A DNA stretch of 9,223 nt from Treponema sp. (GTDB lineage Bacteria > Spirochaetota > Spirochaetia > Treponematales > Breznakiellaceae). A program made the translations under genes and the position numbers. Below, one piece after another: positions 7,136 to 9,223 of the stretch. The stretch lies in assembly GCA_031259515.1 (NCBI GenBank), contig JAIRLK010000108.1, positions 1-9,223 of the forward strand. The letters are read 5' to 3'. Below the pieces are notes generated by a model. That model was given only the letters and a program-made list of their open reading frames with translations, was not told the origin of the DNA and searched no databases. Positions within the stretch are counted from its first letter, which is position 1; every line of letters starts with the position of its first letter.

Positions 7136-8220
7136 GCTTCCAGTCCCGCAGTTTCGGGGTACCCTGACAGGATGTTCATATTCTGAACCGCCTGGCCTGC
7201 GGCGCCTTTGATCATGTTGTCTATAGCGGTAACCACGATGAGGGTGGTCCCCGAAGTGTCCAGATGGACGGAAATATCACAGAAGTTGGAACGCCGTACC
7301 CGGCCCGTGGCGGCGGTAGTCCCCGCCGGAAGAACCCGGATAAAGGGCTCGTCCTTGTAAAAGGCGGCGTACCGCTCGCGGATCTCCCGGAGTTTCCCCT
7401 CTATGTCGGACGAGGGGGGCCGGGGCGCGCCGGAATCCACCGAGAGGCGGTGGGCCTTGTTCAACGGGATGTAGATGGTACTCAGGATCCCCCGGTTCAT
7501 GGGGGCCAGGTGGGGCGTAAAGATGAGGGAAACGGGCTTTCCGGCCATCCTGCTCACGGTCCGGCTGATCTCCGGGGTATGCCGGTGGGCCCCCACCTTG
7601 TAGGGAGCTACCGAATCGAAACACTCGGGGAAGTGATAGGCCCTGCCAGGTTCCCGGCCTCCTCCGGTAACGCCGGAAGCGGCATCCACGATGACCGGGC
7701 CGTCTCCGGCCATCCCCTTGGCCAGGGCAGGGTATATACCCAGGGAAGCGCCCGTAGGATAACATCCGGGATTCCCGATGATGACGGGGCCTTTGGCGGA
7801 CAGGGCTTTAATCGCGCTCCGGTTCAACTCCGGCAGTCCGTAGATCGAATACCGCCGCAATTCCGGGTGGACATAGGCTTTGCCATACCAGGCGGTAAAA
7901 GTCGCCTCGTCATCGTCAAACCGGAAATCCGCGGACAGATCGATGAACGGGATACCCTTCTCCATACACGCCTTGGCGTAAGGCTCCCCGACCCCGTGGG
8001 GCAGGGCGGCGAAAACCGTCCCCGAAGCGGCGATCACTGTTTCGGGCTTTTCCAGCTGGCCGGCGATCTTTCCCTGAAAATTCAGGTAAATATTCTCTAT
8101 TCGCTCCCCTTCATAACTCACGGAACCCAAAACCAGCCCTTCGACTTCCGGATGCCCAGCCAAAATCCTAACCACTTCCGCCCCGGCATAACCGGTAGCG
8201 CCTATAACACCTGCAATCAC
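7117..8220 (-). CDS. argC: N-acetyl-gamma-glutamyl-phosphate reductase
   Basis: ArgC reduces N-acetylglutamyl phosphate with NADPH to the semialdehyde used by ArgD. From the GTG at 8220 the product has 367 residues, slightly longer than the usual 310-350. It starts with the nucleotide-binding motif GATGYAGAE (7-15) and carries the catalytic cysteine C153 in GNPGCYPTG (149-157). Further family segments are HRHTPEI (212-218), HLAPMNRGI (237-245) and the C-terminal DNMIKGAAGQAVQNMN (334-349). An in-frame GTG at 8268 would add 16 residues, but AGGAGG (8233-8228) stands seven bases before the GTG at 8220, which is therefore the likely start. This is the first gene of the operon. It is preceded by an AT-rich leader with promoter, operator-like site and hairpin, and is followed after 36 bp by argJ. 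Confidence 0.97.
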   Translation of the reverse strand: MIAGVIGATGYAGAEVVRILAGHPEVEGLVLGSVSYEGERIENIYLNFQGKIAGQLEKPETVIAASGTVFAALPHGVGEPYAKACMEKGIPFIDLSADFRFDDDEATFTAWYGKAYVHPELRRYSIYGLPELNRSAIKALSAKGPVIIGNPGCYPTGASLGIYPALAKGMAGDGPVIVDAASGVTGGGREPGRAYHFPECFDSVAPYKVGAHRHTPEISRTVSRMAGKPVSLIFTPHLAPMNRGILSTIYIPLNKAHRLSVDSGAPRPPSSDIEGKLREIRERYAAFYKDEPFIRVLPAGTTAATGRVRRSNFCDISVHLDTSGTTLIVVTAIDNMIKGAAGQAVQNMNILSGYPETAGLEAIPALF

Positions 8221-8227
8221 TTTATAA

Positions 8228-8258
8228 CCTCCTCGCCGGGCGGAAATATACCCCGCCC
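8228..8258 (-). promoter_or_regulatory. argC ribosome binding site preceded by a GC-rich hairpin
   Basis: On the minus strand GGGCGG (8258-8253) pairs with CCGCCC (8243-8238) around a nine-base AT-rich loop. Four bases later comes GAGGAGG (8234-8228), then seven bases to the GTG start. The ribosome site decides the start of argC. The stem does not cover the AGGAGG and no T run follows, so it is not a standard terminator or an obvious sequestering stem. It may protect the 5' end or take part in alternative pairing in the leader. Confidence 0.6.
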
Positions 8259-8335
8259 TTCTATGCACTATCAGGATAACAGAAAATCCCTAGTCTGTTT
8301 CTTTGAATAGACGAAATATTGGGAAAAACGAAAAT

Positions 8336-8374
8336 TTAACGGAGACGGTGAAGACGGGAAAAAACCTGTTTCAT
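8336..8374 (-). CDS. Possible 12-codon Arg-rich leader peptide of the arg operon
   Basis: In the minus-strand leader between the predicted promoter and argC, an ATG at 8374-8372 opens a 12-codon frame reading MKQVFSRLHRLR and ending in TAA (8338-8336). Three of the last six codons are CGT (arginine). It sits at the predicted transcription start, so translation would be leaderless; no Shine-Dalgarno sequence is seen. Short leader ORFs rich in the end-product amino acid are typical of attenuated biosynthetic operons, but no terminator with a T run was found between it and argC. It could therefore be chance, or act on translation or Rho-dependent termination instead. Confidence 0.25.
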   Translation of the reverse strand: MKQVFSRLHRLR

Positions 8375-8380
8375 AGACAA

Positions 8381-8409
8381 AGTATTGAATAAATATTTAA
8401 AAATGTCAA
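8381..8409 (-). promoter_or_regulatory. Candidate promoter of the arg operon
   Basis: On the minus strand TTGACA (8409-8404, exact consensus) is followed after 17 bp by AATACT (8386-8381, four of six bases of TATAAT). The predicted start near 8374 gives a leader of about 154 bases before argC. It is the only exact -35 hexamer found in the divergent region facing the operon, and the spacer contains an ARG-box-like palindrome. Confidence 0.6.
8384..8401. promoter_or_regulatory. ARG-box-like operator overlapping the arg promoter
   Basis: The 18-mer ATTGAATAAATATTTAAA fits the E. coli ArgR operator consensus (two 5-bp arms TGAAT and ATTCA separated by four A/T bases, with A/T at the ends), with one mismatch (T for C in the second arm). 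It lies between the -35 and -10 hexamers of the candidate arg promoter and overlaps the -10, where a bound repressor would block RNA polymerase. The region is AT-rich, so chance similarity is possible. No argR gene is in the window. Confidence 0.5.
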
Positions 8410-8413
8410 GATA

Positions 8414-8431
8414 ATTGCATATTTATTGTAA
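8414..8431. promoter_or_regulatory. Second, weaker ARG-box-like site
   Basis: The 18-mer ATTGCATATTTATTGTAA matches the ARG-box pattern at four of five positions in the first arm (TGCAT) and three of five in the second (ATTGT), with a four-base A/T centre. It is offset by 30 bp, about three helical turns, from the better site at 8384 and lies just upstream of the arg -35 hexamer. Paired sites are usual for ArgR/AhrC, though the E. coli spacing is closer. Confidence 0.25.
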
Positions 8432-8454
8432 AATCAAAAAAAGAGTGCTACATT
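8426..8454 (+). promoter_or_regulatory. Possible promoter of the divergent Cys-rich gene
   Basis: TTGTAA (8426-8431) and TACATT (8449-8454) are separated by 17 bp, each with four of six consensus bases. The predicted start near 8461 would give a leader of about 64 bases. It overlaps the second ARG-box-like site. An alternative pair is TTGCTT (8470-8475) with GATAAA 18 bp later. Both are weak and the region is AT-rich. Confidence 0.3.
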
Positions 8455-8491
8455 AGTAATATAAAGCTCTTGCTTTCTCGATTATTTTAAA

Positions 8492-8509
8492 ACGATAAAT
8501 TAATATCGT
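8492..8509. promoter_or_regulatory. 18-bp palindrome before the Cys-rich gene
   Basis: ACGATA (8492-8497) and TATCGT (8504-8509) are perfect inverted arms around AATTAA. The palindrome ends directly before the AAAGG ribosome site of the gene at 8525. It could be an operator or a small RNA hairpin at the translation start. Nothing identifies the binding partner. Confidence 0.45.
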
Positions 8510-8524
8510 AAAAGGCAGGTGAAT

Positions 8525-8875
8525 ATGGTTGAGACTTCGGAGTTACCGGAAGCCTTGATACAAGATGATGAACATGATAGCCCGGGAGATGAATTTCACA
8601 GCGGCAAAATATACTGCGCCAACTGTATTCATTGCAAATTGGTTCCCGCCAGGCCGGAAGGGGACGAACGGTATTTCCTAAGAGTGCGGTGCGCCGCAGG
8701 TAAGTGGCGGAAGAAGCAGGGGGAAGAAAAAATGTACAAGTATTGTACGATTACCCGGCGTTACCTTGACGACTGTGATTCTTATGAGGAAATGGGGGAC
8801 ACCAGGGAGTTCTTGAGGGAACTGAAAAGGACTATTCCCAATAAGGACGAGCAATATGTGCTTGTTTCGGGATGA
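8525..8875 (+). CDS. Unrecognised 116-residue protein with six cysteines
   Basis: This small acidic-to-mixed soluble protein is divergent from the arg operon, with about 300 bp between the two starts. Its cysteines are C31, C34 and C37 (CANCIHC), C56 in RVRCAAGKW, C74 in YKYC and C84 in LDDC. Such spacing suggests binding of zinc or an iron-sulfur cluster. The first 25 residues are acidic and probably disordered, the middle (K59-K72) is basic, and the C-terminal part (TREFLRELKR) is probably helical. No signal peptide or membrane segment is seen. The ATG at 8525 is preferred because AAAGG lies nine bases upstream; a GTG at 8519 would add two residues but has no spacing. I do not recognise the family. 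The shared control region hints at co-regulation with arginine synthesis, which is inference. Its length, a ribosome site and the cysteine pattern support a real gene. Confidence 0.8.
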   Translation: MVETSELPEALIQDDEHDSPGDEFHSGKIYCANCIHCKLVPARPEGDERYFLRVRCAAGKWRKKQGEEKMYKYCTITRRYLDDCDSYEEMGDTREFLRELKRTIPNKDEQYVLVSG

Positions 8876-8928
8876 AGCCTAGTATTCAGACACTATTGTA
8901 AGATCAGGTAATATGATTCATTCTGTAA

Positions 8929-9066
8929 GAGCCTGTTGCATTTGTGGATTTTTTGCATATTCATGCAAGAAATCCCGATTAACGGGCTCTTTTGGAGCCT
9001 GCAAGGTATAAACATGCAATAAATTGCATGTTTATACTATCTTTATGCGCGAAGCGCAACAGGCTC
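8929..9066. mobile_element. 138-bp MITE-like element with IS5/IS1031-type ends
   Basis: Perfect 11-bp terminal inverted repeats GAGCCTGTTGC (8929-8939) and GCAACAGGCTC (9056-9066) are flanked on both sides by TAA (8926-8928 and 9067-9069). Ends starting GAG and a 3-bp TNA target duplication are known features of the IS1031 group of the IS5 family. The element is too short for a transposase, so it would be moved in trans. The interior is almost entirely foldable. A 13-bp hairpin with one G-T pair occupies 8946-8975, CCCG/CGGG is at 8974-8986, GGCTC/GAGCC is at 8985-8999, a 15-bp perfect hairpin lies at 9006-9037, and TGCGC/GCGCA is at 9046-9058. It lies between the Cys-rich gene and a transposase relic. 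Confidence 0.65.
9006..9037. repeat. Perfect 15-bp inverted repeat inside the MITE-like element
   Basis: GTATAAACATGCAAT (9006-9020) and its exact reverse complement (9023-9037) are separated by only AA, so the arms form a near-perfect 32-bp palindrome able to extrude as a cruciform or fold as a stable RNA hairpin. The core GCAT/ATGC with flanking TT/AA recurs in the neighbouring hairpin at 8953-8968, which suggests that the two arose from one repeat. Confidence 0.9.
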
Positions 9067-9097
9067 TAAGACATGGAAACCAACAGGGAGGGTATCT

Positions 9098-9223
9098 ATG
9101 TCATAGAAAAGGTATCTGGTAACGCTGACAGAGGATGAGGAAAAGGTCCTTCATGACATTATCAATAAGGGAAAACATGGGGCCTAAAAACGCAAACTCA
9201 TCTCAGGCGTTGCTCCTTGCCAA
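9098..9223 (+). pseudogene. Decayed N-terminus of an IS630-type transposase
   Basis: A good ribosome site (GGGAGG, 9086-9091) precedes an ATG at 9098. The frame reads M-S-stop, then KRYLVTLTEDEEKVLHDIIN and KGKHGA-stop-KRK, up to about 9193. The family-like continuation SSQALLLA appears only in the next frame (about 9199-9222), so a +1 frameshift lies near 9194-9200. The pattern of YxVTLTxxE, a helix, KGKxxA and AxxLLxA is that of the N-terminal helix-turn-helix region of IS630-family transposases. TAG at codon 3 and the internal TAA could each be a single-base change. The gene is broken and continues past the window. Family assignment rests on about 40 residues. Confidence 0.6.

Noticed and set aside
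8926..9069. CRISPR repeats or an integron-type attachment site
   Set aside because: The segment has inverted, not regularly spaced direct, repeats. There are no spacers, no cas genes and no integrase nearby. Terminal repeats with TAA flanks fit a transposon-derived element better.

Overview
The window holds a near-complete arginine-biosynthesis operon, argC-argJ-argB-argD-argG-argH. It is read right to left on the minus strand from about 8220 to 902, and a Uma2/DUF820-type nuclease gene (868-260) follows as a possible seventh cistron. The source is a bacterium with GC-rich coding DNA, AT-rich control regions and strong AGGAGG-type ribosome binding sites. The Uma2 gene, the IS630 relic and the protein style suggest a spirochaete of the Treponema group, but this is an impression of low certainty and nothing in the window proves it.

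Left edge (1-259): 22 copies of the tetranucleotide GCTT begin at base 1 and may continue outside. A near-consensus minus-strand promoter (TTGACA, 18 bp, TATAGT; 177-148) points into the repeat. A short ORF from an ATG at 141 is open through the repeat to the window edge, where the repeat reads as SKQA. This is the layout of a phase-variable contingency locus, but only its first 47 codons are visible.

Middle (260-8220): ArgB, ArgC and ArgD carry N-acetylglutamate to N-acetylornithine. ArgJ moves the acetyl group back to glutamate, giving ornithine. ArgG and ArgH convert citrulline to arginine. The carbamoyltransferase (argF), carAB and a regulator gene are absent and must lie elsewhere. Genes are 19-103 bp apart, or overlap by one base (argG/argH). 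Several small repeats sit inside the operon: a 15-bp palindromic tandem repeat in argD, an 18-bp tandem duplication across the argC stop codon, and a 9-bp-stem hairpin between argB and argD.

Control region (8221-8524): on the minus strand a TTGACA-17-AATACT promoter overlaps an 18-bp sequence that differs by one base from the E. coli ARG box at its defined positions. It is followed by a possible 12-codon leader peptide with three Arg codons and a hairpin just before the argC ribosome binding site. A divergent gene (8525-8875, plus strand) encodes an unrecognised 116-residue protein with six cysteines.

Right edge (8876-9223): a 138-bp palindrome-rich element with inverted ends GAGCCTGTTGC and a TAA flank on each side fits a miniature transposable element of the IS5/IS1031 type. 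Beyond it is the start of a decayed IS630-type transposase with two stop codons and a frameshift.
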